Shown here: positions 41,801 through 50,325 of the stretch, piece by piece
Position numbering within the stretch: the first letter of the stretch is position 1
How the letters are laid out: the number at the start of each line of letters is the position of its first letter
Assembly (NCBI RefSeq): GCF_019890615.1
Contig: NZ_JAINVZ010000005.1
Location: 310,001-374,000, forward strand
Direction of reading: 5' to 3'
DNA from: Streptantibioticus parmotrematis
GTDB lineage: Bacteria; Actinomycetota; Actinomycetes; Streptomycetales; Streptomycetaceae
Length of the DNA stretch: 64,000 nt
Position numbers and translations under genes: made by a program
Notes under the pieces: generated by a model
Database searches by the model: none
Told to the model about the DNA's origin: nothing
Seen by the model: the letters and a program-made list of their open reading frames with translations, nothing else

Positions 41801-44800
41801 GGGGACCGCGGTGAGGTTCAGACGGGCCAGCGCGAGCAGCGCCACCACGTGCTCGATCGACGGGGGCAGGTGCAACGCGACACACGCGGGGGCGTCGGCA
41901 TCGGGCAGGATGTGACGTTCCGTCAGTTCGATTGCCAACGCGGCTGCCTGGGCGTCGAGTTCACGGTAGCTGAGCGTACGGCCGTCGCAGGTCACCGCCG
42001 GGGCGTGCGGGGTGCGCCGCGCCTGGCGGTCGAATCCCTCGGCCACCGTGGTGAAGCCGGGCGCGGCCGGTGCGCCGAGGCCGGGGTCGGCAAGCGCACG
42101 CCGGTAGGGCACAACGAGGTCGGCCGGGCTCTCCGTGCCGCCCGCCGTCAGCAGGTCCACGCCCCGCGCGAACAGCATGGCCAGGGCCTCGATGTCGGCC
42201 GTGTCGAAGTGGTCCTCGTCGTACTCCCACAGGCAGTCGAGTCCGTCGCCCTGTTCCACGACGGACAGCGTCAGCGGGCACTTCGCCCGCGCGGGCTGGA
42301 GGAACATGGGGCGGCACTCGACGCCGCGTGGCGCCAGCGAACCGAAGTCCGTGTTCTCCAGCACGAACATGAAGTCGAAGGGCGCGGCGCCACCACGCGG
42401 CTGCCAGCTCCGCAGCACGTCGGCGAGCAGCACGTCCTGCCGGTCGAGAACGGCCTGCGCGGCCGAGGCGACAGACCGCAGCTGGTCGGCGAGCCGGGCG
42501 CTCGGGTCCAGGGCGACGGGCACGAGCACGGTGCCCGCGAACATGCCCACGCTGGACTCGAACTCGGGCAGCGGCCGACCGGTCACCGGCGCGGCCACGA
42601 CCGGCGCGGTCTGCCCGGTGACGCCGTACACACCCCACGCGTACGCGCTCAGCAGGACCTGGAAGCGGGTCAGGCCGAGCTCGGCGCCGAGCCGGTCCAC
42701 GGCGGTGCGGCGCACGAGGTCGAGCGAGGTGCGCACCAGCCGCGCCGGAGCGCGCCCTGACGTACCCCGTGCGGCCTCCAGCGGAGGGGAGACCGGCTCC
42801 AGGCCGCCGTAGTACGCGCCCAACTCCTCGTTCAGCGCCCGGTATTCGTCGTGTGCGCGCCACTTGTCCTGCCACACCGCGAGGTCGAGCGGCGTGGCGA
42901 CGGACCGCGCGTCGTCGGCGGGCTCGCCGCCCGCACGCTCGGTGCCGTCCAGCGCCGCGTCGTACAGGCACGTGAGGTCGCGGAACAGGACGTTGAGGGA
43001 CCAGCCGTCCACCGCGATGTGGTGCAGGAGCAGCAGGAGCGTGCCGCCGTCCGGAGCCGGCAGCCATCCGGCTCTCAGCATGCGGGGATCGGTGAGGTCG
43101 AACGGCAGCCGTGACAGCTGTCGCATCCCGGCCTGCGCGTCGAGCCGGTCCGCGTCCTCGATCGGATGCCACGGGTCGTACGGCGCCGCCACCCGCTGCC
43201 CGAGTCCGCCCGGTGTGGCCTCGAACGCGGTGCGCAGGGCGACGTGGCGTTCGACGAGCCGTCGCAGCGCGTGGCGCAGCGCCGCGAGGTCCACCGTGCC
43301 GCTCAGACGGAACGCGAGGGGCACGTCGTAGGCGTGGGATTCGGGGTCGCGTTGCTGGATGAGCCAGAGCCGTTGCTGCTCCGAGGTGGCCGGGGCACTG
43401 TCGCGGCCGGTCGGCGACACGGGCAAGGGAGGGCGGACTCGGTGCTCCGCGGCCCGGCCCGCCTCGACGGCCTCGGCCAGAACGGCGAGGTCGCCGCCGA
43501 GCACCACCGCCTGCGGCACGTCGCAGCCGTAGCGTCTTCGCACCTCGAAGCGGAGCCTGAGCGCCTTGAGGGAATCGCCGCCCAGGGGGATCCACCGGTC
43601 GCGCAACCGCGGACCGTCGGTGCCGAGGACGCCGGCCGCGAGGTCCAGGATCTCACCTTGCCACGGCGTCACGTGGGAGTCCGCCTCACCGCCCGGACGC
43701 CACGGCTCGACGGACCGCTCCAGCAGCGCGTCCCCGTCCACCTTCCCGTTGCCCGTCAACGGCAGGGCGTCCACCACGTGGAGATGGTGCGGCCGCATGT
43801 AGGCGGGCAGACCCGTGGCCAGGTGCCGGTCGACGTCGTCGTAGGACAGCTCGCCGCGCGGGACCAGGTAGGCCAGCAGTTCGTTGGCGCCGTCGGCGTC
43901 GCGACGGGTGCGCACGTAGGCCTGCCGGATCGCCGGGTGGGAGGTCAGGCAGCGTTCGACCTCGCCCGGCTCGATGCGGAAGCCGCGCACCTTGACCTGG
44001 CGGTCGGCCCGGCCCACGTAGGTGATCAGGCCATCGCTGTCCCGGCGCACCAGATCACCGGTGCGGTACCAGCGCGTGCGGCCGTCGTCATGCCACGGCA
44101 GGGTGACGAAGCGCCGCGCGGTCTCCTCCGGCAGATTGCGGTACCCGGCGGCCAGGCCCTCGCCGGACAGGTACAGCTCCGCGACCTCGCCCGGTCCGGC
44201 GGGACGCGTGCCGTCGGCGACGACGAGGGCTCCTGTGCCGGGCAGCGCTGTTCCCAGGGGCACGACGTCGGCGTCGAAGTCGCGCGGTATCGGATGGCAG
44301 AGCGCGAACGTCGTGGACTCCGTCGGCCCGTAGACGTTGAAGAGCCGGGTCGCGGAGGTGGCCGCGTTGTGCCGGTACCACCGGCCGATCAGCGCCGCGT
44401 TGAGCTGCTCACCCCCGACGAGCACCTGCCGCACCGGGGCGAAGCAGTCCGGCACCTTGTCCGTCACCGCGTTGAACAGCGCGACCGTGAGGAACATGGT
44501 GTCGACGGCTTCGCGCCGCAGCGCCGCCGCGAGCGCGTCCGGCGTCTGGACGTCCTGGTCGGAGAGGATCACACAGGTGCCGCCGGTCAGCAGCGGCACC
44601 CACACCTCGAAACTGAGGGCGTCGAAGGCCGGGTTGGACAGACACGCGTAGCGGGCACCCTCCGCCAGATCGACGTAGCCCTCGCGGGCCAGCCGCAGCA
44701 CCCCCGTGTCCAGCACCTCAACGCCCTTGGGACGACCGGTACTTCCGGAGGTGTAGAAGAGGAAGGAGAGGGTGGGATCAGCGCCCGCGCGGTCCTGTTC

Positions 44801-45310
44801 CGCCACGGCACCCGTCGGCGTGTCCGCGCACGGCTCGGCCGCCCCTCTTCTCCCGGCGGCCGACCGCGGTCGGCCGGAATCGAGCAGCGCGGACGACGGG
44901 ACGGCGACAACGCCATCGGGCAGCGCCTCCGGGAGGCCGCCGTCGTCGTGCACGACGACGGCGGCGCCCGCGTCGCGGAGGATGTGTTCGCGCCGCTCGG
45001 GCGGGCTCTGCGCGTCGAGGGGCACGACGACGGCACCCGCCCGCAGCACTCCGAGCATGACGCAGACCAGCCGCCAGGAACGCGGCAGGCACACGGCGAC
45101 GGCCTGCCCGGGCCGCACACCCCGCCGCCGGAGGGAGTCCGCGACACACGCGCTCAGCCGCTCCAGTCCCGCACGATCGACGACGTGCCCACCGTCGACC
45201 ACGGCGGCCGTGCGCGGGACGCGTCGCGCGTCGGCGAGCACGGCGCGGACCAGCGCCGACGCCGGGGGAGTGGAGGCGGCCGGGAACGCCGCCGTCGCAC
45301 CCGGGGTCAT
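35879..45310 (-). CDS. Hybrid NRPS-PKS: A-PCP-C-A(Pro)-PCP-KS-KR-ACP-TE
   Basis: 3143 residues. A1: core T-S-G-S-T-G-R-P-K-G near 190, G-P-T-E near 327. PCP1: G-G-D-S-L near 577. C: H-H-I-A-V-D-G near 766. A2: near 1090-1580. PCP2: G-T-T-S-L-D near 1629. KS: near 1695-2095, Cys in A-A-C-A-S-S-L near 1850, His in E-A-H-G-T-A and G-H-L-G. KR: G-G-T-G-G-I-G near 2537, Ser/Tyr in C-S-S-M-A-S and F-D-Y-A-A-A-N. ACP: A-D-S-L near 2836. TE: G-W-S-Y-G-G near 2977. Hand-read codes: A1 DAFALGVTFK (aliphatic-like), A2 DVQVVAHVVK (proline type). No AT between KS and KR. The ATG overlaps the upstream NRPS stop. Confidence 0.9.
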   Translation of the reverse strand: MTPGATAAFPAASTPPASALVRAVLADARRVPRTAAVVDGGHVVDRAGLERLSACVADSLRRRGVRPGQAVAVCLPRSWRLVCVMLGVLRAGAVVVPLDAQSPPERREHILRDAGAAVVVHDDGGLPEALPDGVVAVPSSALLDSGRPRSAAGRRGAAEPCADTPTGAVAEQDRAGADPTLSFLFYTSGSTGRPKGVEVLDTGVLRLAREGYVDLAEGARYACLSNPAFDALSFEVWVPLLTGGTCVILSDQDVQTPDALAAALRREAVDTMFLTVALFNAVTDKVPDCFAPVRQVLVGGEQLNAALIGRWYRHNAATSATRLFNVYGPTESTTFALCHPIPRDFDADVVPLGTALPGTGALVVADGTRPAGPGEVAELYLSGEGLAAGYRNLPEETARRFVTLPWHDDGRTRWYRTGDLVRRDSDGLITYVGRADRQVKVRGFRIEPGEVERCLTSHPAIRQAYVRTRRDADGANELLAYLVPRGELSYDDVDRHLATGLPAYMRPHHLHVVDALPLTGNGKVDGDALLERSVEPWRPGGEADSHVTPWQGEILDLAAGVLGTDGPRLRDRWIPLGGDSLKALRLRFEVRRRYGCDVPQAVVLGGDLAVLAEAVEAGRAAEHRVRPPLPVSPTGRDSAPATSEQQRLWLIQQRDPESHAYDVPLAFRLSGTVDLAALRHALRRLVERHVALRTAFEATPGGLGQRVAAPYDPWHPIEDADRLDAQAGMRQLSRLPFDLTDPRMLRAGWLPAPDGGTLLLLLHHIAVDGWSLNVLFRDLTCLYDAALDGTERAGGEPADDARSVATPLDLAVWQDKWRAHDEYRALNEELGAYYGGLEPVSPPLEAARGTSGRAPARLVRTSLDLVRRTAVDRLGAELGLTRFQVLLSAYAWGVYGVTGQTAPVVAAPVTGRPLPEFESSVGMFAGTVLVPVALDPSARLADQLRSVASAAQAVLDRQDVLLADVLRSWQPRGGAAPFDFMFVLENTDFGSLAPRGVECRPMFLQPARAKCPLTLSVVEQGDGLDCLWEYDEDHFDTADIEALAMLFARGVDLLTAGGTESPADLVVPYRRALADPGLGAPAAPGFTTVAEGFDRQARRTPHAPAVTCDGRTLSYRELDAQAAALAIELTERHILPDADAPACVALHLPPSIEHVVALLALARLNLTAVPLDPAYPPALLRQIVARVEPLCVLTAPGEQDTPEEVADADVPRHPVVLRQSPPAPAPLRPHHGTRPLYVLFTSGSTGTPKGVRVPDATLCNLLSWQAADGGLGHPAVTQQFSMLSFDVSFQEIFGTLCGGGTLHLIRHGWRQDMPALLEQLENAAVERIFMPYVALSLLAEHAVLLDRYPSRLREVVTAGEQLVCTDAIRRWFAGLPGARLFNHYGPTETHVVSALCLDGDPAHWPDRPAIGRPVAAAHLLVVDDSGLPLPPGRTGHLLIGGPMAGPCYLGDEQLDTDRFTTRAEAGTFYRTGDLARFGPDGLLHYAGRDDEQVKVSGHRVELGQIETALLRHPRITRAVVLLHDGQLVGCLQWRDGDRPPADLGDHLATLLPPHMRVRRFRRLRELPRTPSGKLDRRAVWRSSTDDSGGGRDDDRVLSDRERRLTDLFEAATGCQAEPEERFFDTGTTSLDLMRFQLRCAAEPDLDFGVPDLFEHVTIRALSRFLDDRASALVPATAPQRATPAPKNPVGSLPDEPIAVVGMAVRLPGAPDLAAFWRMVETGTEGVEHFETADGRVGARSQMDGLLAFDPGHFGISRQEARLMDPQQRHLLMSCVEALAHAGIADPAAHRVGLVASCGENTYFPSMLRDGDPDALPDSFQMALHHDKDFLATKAAYHLGLTGPALTVQAACASSLVGVHVAAGLLRQGDADAMLVGGVLVDTQLTDGYAYRPQHIFSPDGRCRPFSDDAGGTIGASGVGVVVLKPLSRARGDGDTVYAVITGSAVNNDGSDKLSYSAPSLAGQRDVIRTALRRSGHDSADLGYVEAHGTATRLGDPVEVDALRQAFGLAESGRCALSSVKSQIGHLGAAAGVVGLVRATLAVSHGLIPPNVGFRRFNPHIGDDPAPFHVPADAVPWPSGRPRVAAVSSFGIGGTNAHLVLEQADEKPAPSEPAPVHCLVLSGRSAAGLRADALNIADYLSARPEMYGRVVRHLQAGRPAHPWRAATACRDVGTAIAWLRTVSGARVEPVEAEPLGADEAPERLASAWAAGRPVRWTPGPAQAPWDFPPPAFDRSVHDFPRAERGLEAEGVREAAQKAIPATRQDAPATARKTPRLPRELWLHQPVWARLTRALPPTVGGVCPRVLVILTAGPGGADGWRAVSSAYRRVVLVSAGDAFGPRDDGGYTVDPADPDSLGLLLRALAPETGEGLDWLHALPLSVTGEVGAASVERARWACLDTPAALVRALAENEGVIAGKVRVWWLSHGAQPVDGPVRRPELGLLAGASQVPRQETGLSTRWLDLPGPDPASWSTSLAAVLTRADAAESPGRLALRSGYWWQPSPQPVPAPSTLARQAPHTGDAPHTGGEPTRWLVLGGTGGIGASVAAHLLATTDCRVVLLARHPNVPRTLARWADRVELFAADLAEEPTDRVRERLREQLAADGARLDGIVHAAGVASGALLVRRDADAMRRAADVKLRGAVLTEALVAEHRPAVAVYCSSMASWFGGVGQFDYAAANGLLDGFAAHHAGADDTTLRIAVDWDVWRDVGMATHALHHDSRHRSHLAVGIGADEGRQVFADALRLQLPHLMVSTTPLDAARSFYEPLDSGAASAPIAADDPTDAAGGTTSTEHAPQARAETVPEGTPDALPTARELADFLCRALGTDSLDPTASLYDLGADSLTFLELITEVHQRYGVELELSRFSHRVSLDEILGHLGVAADAPAREPDDVRLEVWQEGTGREVLCLVHPVGGDVQAYRPLVADLDPRLTVCLVADPALRDPDAPASSWTLTERAAHYDAALESRFPSGTWRRRLAGWSYGGWVALSMAAVAEEEGRDVSHVYLVDPPPPGAGEVFRDYGEEQIRAVFAHELARQDGDQAVGDQARRYADRLTRCCRSNLRSMVGHRLPGLARTPVTLWLATRPTPGLPTTAPADEQAAVWRALIPAQFTLRQLDTGHYDIVRPPEIKYVTEAINGHTPRTDAR

Positions 45311-48300
45311 CGCGCCTCCCCGGCCCGCGCCGCGGTCCGAGGTCGTACGGGCTGGGGGAGGGGTGGCGTCGCGCACTGGTCGAGTTCCCGTTCGATGGTG
45401 GCGGCCACCAGGGCCGCCTGGTCGTTCTCCAACATCTCCCAGTGGTCGCAGTCCACCGGTTCCACGCGGTAGGGGCCGCCCGCGCGCTCGCGCCAGAAGG
45501 CCCGCACGGCGTCGAGGGAGGCGTCGTCCGCCTCACCGCCGGTCGCCTGCATCAACACCAGCCGTGCTCCCGAGCGTTGGGGCATGTGGTCGCGCGCGGT
45601 GAGGCGGTTGTGGTTGTAGATCCGGTGGTATCGCTCGATCTGCTCGTCGTCGATGCCCGGGTACATGCCGTTGAAGCGGACGAGCTTGTCACGGAACTCG
45701 GCCATGTCGACCGGTGTGATGGCGGCCCGTTCGGCCTCGTCGTCGGTGGCCTGGGTGTCGAGCAGGACCACACTCACCTCGGTCCTGCCCGCGGCGGCCA
45801 GGCGGCGTCCCATCGCGTGCGCGACGAGCCCGCCGTAGGACAGCCCGGTCAGCACGAGCGGGCCGTCGCCCAGGGGACCCAGCAGCCGCAGGTACGCCTC
45901 CGCCATGGCTTCCACGCTGTCCAGAGGCGTCTCACCGGGATCGATTCCCGGTGACTGGACGCCGTACAGCCCGATGGTGTCGGGCAGGGCCTTGGCGAGG
46001 GTGAGGTAGCAGAAGGCGGTGCCGCCGGCGGGGTGCACGCACACCACGTTCCGGCCGTCGGCGCTCTCGTGGAACGCGATGAGGTTGTTCCCCGTACGGC
46101 CCGACGCGCCGCGCCTGATGAGGCCGCCGAGGTCCTCGATGGTCGGGTGGAGCATGACGTCGCGCACGGCGATCGTCTCGCCCATCGCCTCCCGCACCTC
46201 GTGCGCCATCTTGATCGCCGAGAGCGAGGTGCCGCCGAGGTCGAAGAAGCTGTCGCGGACGCCGATGTCGTCGGTCAGCAGGATGCCCCGCCATACCTGA
46301 TAGAGCGTCAACTCCGTGCGGTCGCGTGGACTGGCCACGTTCACCTGGGAGTCGGCGGCCGAACGCGCCAGCTCCAGCAGCGCCGTACGGTCCAGCTTGC
46401 CGCTGCGGTTGAGCGGCAGGGCGGGCAGCTGGACGAAGCGCGAGGGAACCATGTAGTCGGGCAGTCTCGCCGCCAGCGCCGCACGCCACTCGTGCTGGGC
46501 GCGTACCGGCGCGTCACCGGTTCCCACCCCCGCCACGAGGCGCGGCTCGCCCCCGGTGGCGCGATCCGTGAGCACGGCCGCCTCCCGGACGCCGTCGAGG
46601 GCCAGCACGGCGGCCTCCACCTCGGCCGGCTCGATGCGGAATCCGCGCAGCTTGACCTGGTCGTCCGAACGCCCCAGGTACTCGGCGTTGCCGTCGGGCA
46701 GGCGACGCGCCAGGTCACCGGTGCGGTACAGACGTCCGCCCGGCACGAACGGATCGGCGACGAAGCGCTCGGCCGTCAGATCGGGGCGGTGCAGATAGCC
46801 GCGGGCGAGACTCCCGCCCCCGAGGTACACCTCCCCGGCCACACCGGGCGGCACCGGACGCATCCGGTCGTCCAGCACGTACAGGCGCGTGCCGGGCAGC
46901 GGGCGCCCGATGGGGCACTGCCGCTCCAACGGCTGGGGATCGTAGTAGGCCGTCGCGTACAACGTCGCCTCCGTCGGCCCGTATCCGTAGCACACACGCA
47001 ACCCCGGCAGATGGCATGTCATGCGGTACAACGCCATCTCCGGCAGCGACTCCACCCCGGTCAGCAGCCGCCGCAGGGCCAGACCCTCCAGGCGGCGCGC
47101 CGGGTCCTCGTCGATCCACTTGACGTACGCCGGTGGCAGGAACGCCTGCGCGACGCGGCGCTCCCGCATCCACGTCATCAACGCCTCGGGGTCGCCCCGC
47201 AGTTCGTCAGGGACGAGGTGCAGCACACCGCCGGTGGTGAGCGGCATCAGCACCTCGTGCACCGTGGCGTCGAAACCGATGCCCGACCACGCCGCCGACG
47301 CCTCGCCCGGCTCGGCCCCCATCCTGGCCAGCCAGGTGTCGAAGAGGTTGAGCACACTGGCGTGCGTGACGGCGACCCCCTTGGGGCGGCCGGTCGAGCC
47401 GGAGGTGTAGATGACGTAGGCGAGCCGGGCGGGATCGCACGGCAGGCCGGGGGCGTCGTCCCGGGTCGCCTCGGCCTCGATCGCGCGCAGGGCATGCCAC
47501 GGGGTGGTAGGTGTGTCCGCCGCGTGGGAACCGGGGGTGGTCGTGTTCGCGTCGGTCAGGACGAGCAGGGGCGCGGCGTCCTCCACCATCATCGCCAGCC
47601 GGGCCGTGGGCTGTCCGAGATCGAGCGGGAGCCAGGCGGCACCGGCCTTGAGGACGCCGAGCACGCCCACCACGAACTCCGCGGTCCGGCCCGCGTGCAG
47701 ACCGATCACCGTGTCGGCGCCCGCACCCCGGGCGACGAGCGCGTGGGCGAGGCGGTTGGCGCGCCGGTCCAACTGCGCGTAGGTCAGCCGGACGGTGTCC
47801 CGCCCGTCACCGCAGACGAGGGCGGGCGCGTCGGGGCGCAGCCGTACCTGCGTCTCGAACCGCTGGACGAGACTCGCCGCGGCAGCGGCTTCCTCGTGCG
47901 CACGCGGCGTGTCACGCTCCGTTCCCGCACGCGCCGCGTCACGGTCCATTCCCGCACCCATCGCGTCACGGTCCGATACCGCACGCGTCGCGTCCCAGTC
48001 GGCCATCAGCAGCCGGGTCTCCTCCGCGTCCATCAGGGGGAGATCGGCGACACAGGTGTCGGGCTGCTCGGCCATCCCCCTCAGCACGTGCTCGAGGTGG
48101 CGCACGTACCGTTCGACCGTGCCGCGGTCGAACAACGCCCGCGCGTAGTCGATCTGGCCGACCACACAGCCGTCCGTCTCGGTCAGCGACAGCGCGAGGT
48201 CGAACTTGGCGGCGGCGTCGGGGATGTCCAGCGGTTCCACCTCGACGCCCGGCAGCGTGAGCATGCCCTCGCGCGACGGCACCCAGGCGCACATGGTCTG

Positions 48301-49485
48301 GAACACCGGGGTGTGGGCCGGGCTGCGGGGCGGGTTGACGAGTTCCACGACCCGCTCGAAGGGCAGGTCCTGGTGGTCGAGCGCCTCCCGCAGCGCTCCG
48401 CGCACGCGCTTCACCGCGCTCCCGGCGGTGGGTTCGCCGGACAGGTCGACGCGCAGGGCCAGGGAGTTGACGAAGAAGCCGATCAGCCCCTTCACCTCGC
48501 GCCGACGGCGGTTGGCGCTCGGCGTGCCCACCACGACGTCCTTCTGGCCGGTCAGCCGGGACAGCAGGACGGCCCAGCCGGTGACCATGGCGACGAAGAG
48601 CGTTCCCCCCGACGCGCGCGCCGCGGACTTGAGCGCCGAGGTCAGCTCCGCGTCGAGCCGGAACGCGACCCGTCCGCCGCGATGGTCCTGCTCGGGCGGG
48701 CGCGGCCGGTCGGTGGGCAGCGCGAGCAGGGCGGGCGCACCGGAAAGCCGTTCACGCCAGTAGGAGGCCGACGCGGTCGACTCCGCGTCCACGCAGGTCA
48801 GTTGACCCGCGTCCGCACGTGCTGGTCGACCCGCGAAGCCGGACCCGCCCCCCGGCGCGTCGTCGTCACCTCCCGGCCCCCCTTCGGCCCGCGTACGCTG
48901 CGCCCGGGCGTAGTCGGCGTACTGGAAGGCCAGCGGCGGCAGTGGGTCGGGTCGTGCTTCGGCCAACGAGGCGTAGAAGAAACCGAGTTCGCGCAGCAGC
49001 ACGTCCATCGACCAGCCGTCGAAGACGGAGTGGTGGATCGTCAGGAGCAGGACGTGGTGTTCCTCGCCGATGACGACGAGGCGACCGCGCGCCAGGGGCC
49101 CGTGGCGAAGGTCGAAGGGCGTGGCCAGCTCCGCCCGCCGGAGCTCGGCCAGTCGCTCGTCGGCGTCCGGGCGGCCGGTCAGGTCCTCCTCGTCGAGGGC
49201 GTATCCGGTCATCGGCGGGTCGATGAGCTGGACCACCTCGCCCCCGGACTCCGCCAGCCGGGTGCGCAGCGTCTCGTGCCGCCGCACCAGGCCGTCGAGC
49301 GCCTGCCGGAGCAGGTGCCGCTCGAGCGGACCGCGCAGCCGGAAGACCATGGCTTCGTTGTAAGCCGCCACGGCGCCGGGCATCTGCGCCAGGAACCACA
49401 TGCGTTGCTGCGGGAACGAGGACGGCGCCACGCGTTCCGCGACCGGGGAGGTGGAAAGGGGATCGGCGATGGGCTGGGACGGCAA
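45307..49485 (-). CDS. NRPS module C-A-PCP-TE
   Basis: 1392 residues. C domain near 15-450 with the active H-H-S-V-F-D-G near 153; a Gly/Ala-rich insertion near 190-230. A domain near 540-1030: T-S-G-S-T-G-R-P-K-G near 695, G-P-T-E near 838, Y-R-T-G-D near 922. PCP L-G-G-T-S-L near 1088. Type I TE with V-H-P-A-G-G and G-L-S-Y-G-G near 1213. The hand-read A code is DAHALGGLYK, which I cannot assign. TTG 49483-49485 is chosen because GAGGGGAAG precedes it and C domains usually begin about 20 residues later; a GTG at 49605 is the alternative. Stop overlaps the start of the hybrid gene (ATGA). Confidence 0.9.
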   Translation of the reverse strand: MPSQPIADPLSTSPVAERVAPSSFPQQRMWFLAQMPGAVAAYNEAMVFRLRGPLERHLLRQALDGLVRRHETLRTRLAESGGEVVQLIDPPMTGYALDEEDLTGRPDADERLAELRRAELATPFDLRHGPLARGRLVVIGEEHHVLLLTIHHSVFDGWSMDVLLRELGFFYASLAEARPDPLPPLAFQYADYARAQRTRAEGGPGGDDDAPGGGSGFAGRPARADAGQLTCVDAESTASASYWRERLSGAPALLALPTDRPRPPEQDHRGGRVAFRLDAELTSALKSAARASGGTLFVAMVTGWAVLLSRLTGQKDVVVGTPSANRRRREVKGLIGFFVNSLALRVDLSGEPTAGSAVKRVRGALREALDHQDLPFERVVELVNPPRSPAHTPVFQTMCAWVPSREGMLTLPGVEVEPLDIPDAAAKFDLALSLTETDGCVVGQIDYARALFDRGTVERYVRHLEHVLRGMAEQPDTCVADLPLMDAEETRLLMADWDATRAVSDRDAMGAGMDRDAARAGTERDTPRAHEEAAAAASLVQRFETQVRLRPDAPALVCGDGRDTVRLTYAQLDRRANRLAHALVARGAGADTVIGLHAGRTAEFVVGVLGVLKAGAAWLPLDLGQPTARLAMMVEDAAPLLVLTDANTTTPGSHAADTPTTPWHALRAIEAEATRDDAPGLPCDPARLAYVIYTSGSTGRPKGVAVTHASVLNLFDTWLARMGAEPGEASAAWSGIGFDATVHEVLMPLTTGGVLHLVPDELRGDPEALMTWMRERRVAQAFLPPAYVKWIDEDPARRLEGLALRRLLTGVESLPEMALYRMTCHLPGLRVCYGYGPTEATLYATAYYDPQPLERQCPIGRPLPGTRLYVLDDRMRPVPPGVAGEVYLGGGSLARGYLHRPDLTAERFVADPFVPGGRLYRTGDLARRLPDGNAEYLGRSDDQVKLRGFRIEPAEVEAAVLALDGVREAAVLTDRATGGEPRLVAGVGTGDAPVRAQHEWRAALAARLPDYMVPSRFVQLPALPLNRSGKLDRTALLELARSAADSQVNVASPRDRTELTLYQVWRGILLTDDIGVRDSFFDLGGTSLSAIKMAHEVREAMGETIAVRDVMLHPTIEDLGGLIRRGASGRTGNNLIAFHESADGRNVVCVHPAGGTAFCYLTLAKALPDTIGLYGVQSPGIDPGETPLDSVEAMAEAYLRLLGPLGDGPLVLTGLSYGGLVAHAMGRRLAAAGRTEVSVVLLDTQATDDEAERAAITPVDMAEFRDKLVRFNGMYPGIDDEQIERYHRIYNHNRLTARDHMPQRSGARLVLMQATGGEADDASLDAVRAFWRERAGGPYRVEPVDCDHWEMLENDQAALVAATIERELDQCATPPLPQPVRPRTAARAGEAR

Positions 49486-50325
49486 GCTCGGTTCTTCCCC
49501 TCGACGGAGGGACGGGCGCCGGTGCGTGGCGTGCCGCACGGTGTGACGGCAGCATGGAGTGCCGAGGGCATGCCGACAACGGACAACGTTGCCAGCACGG
49601 TTCACCGGTGCGGGGACCGAAGGCCGCGCGGGGGCGCCAACCTCCTCATGGGCAGCAGGGCGTGACGGAACGGAAGCGCGCCTGACCTGTGAAGACGCTG
49701 GGGGTGCGGGCAGGGCGCACGGCGATAATTGATCAGGTCCCGGTATCTGTCAATGGCTGCCCGGAATGCGACAGGCGGCCACTGTTCCTTGCCTTTTTGT
49801 CTCTTGACGCGGCGGTCGGCGCGGTGGGTAGTCTGCTCTTTCCGTTTGCCTTGACTGCTGCTCCGGCAGCGGCTGTTCAGTGTCCTCGTGGGATATCGAA
49901 GGCGCGGCTCGACGGCCTCGCGGACTTCGGGAACGGCGTTCGGCGCGGGTCTCGCGCTCGGGGCCGAGCGAACCGGCCCGCCGCCCTGGTATGGTCGCTG
50001 AACAGCCGCAAATCCCCCGGGCGTTGGGGGCGTTGAAGAGGTGCGCGCGGTGCCGTGGATCGGCCTCCCGCTGCCAGTCGATTCCTGTCGAGCTGCCCGG
50101 GCGATTACCGATCACCGATTATCGCGTGGGCCTGCCGAACGACTCGGCCACACCGCTCGGTGAACCCGGATCGATCAACCGGTGACATTCCCGGTGTGCG
50201 ATGGGAAATCCACTCGTGTGGCTCGTGCGGCTCGTACGATGGGAAATTCACGTGTGCGGCACGCGGATGGAAGTCGGCGGCACGGGCGGGTGATGGGGGC
50301 TGGGCGTTGCCCGACCCCCTGTCGT
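49486..50325. other. 840-bp region without a convincing gene; NRPS promoter side
   Basis: It should hold the promoter of the NRPS operon at its left end. No frame has protein-like composition over its full length. AT-richer patches occur near 49725-49760 and 49785-49870. An 11-bp direct repeat CGATGGGAAAT lies at 50199-50209 and 50237-50247. A remnant of an older gene or element is possible but nothing is recognisable. Confidence 0.5.

Noticed and set aside
46033-49665. 1210-codon plus-strand open frame opposite the first NRPS
   Set aside because: It is the antisense shadow of the NRPS gene. Composition is Arg/Gly/Ala-rich with no domain motifs, while the minus strand has a full C-A-PCP-TE set.
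49689-50036. 115-codon plus-strand frame in the gene-free stretch
   Set aside because: It has a hydrophobic patch, but the ends are Arg/Gly-rich, codon third positions are not GC-biased through the frame, and no homology is recognised.
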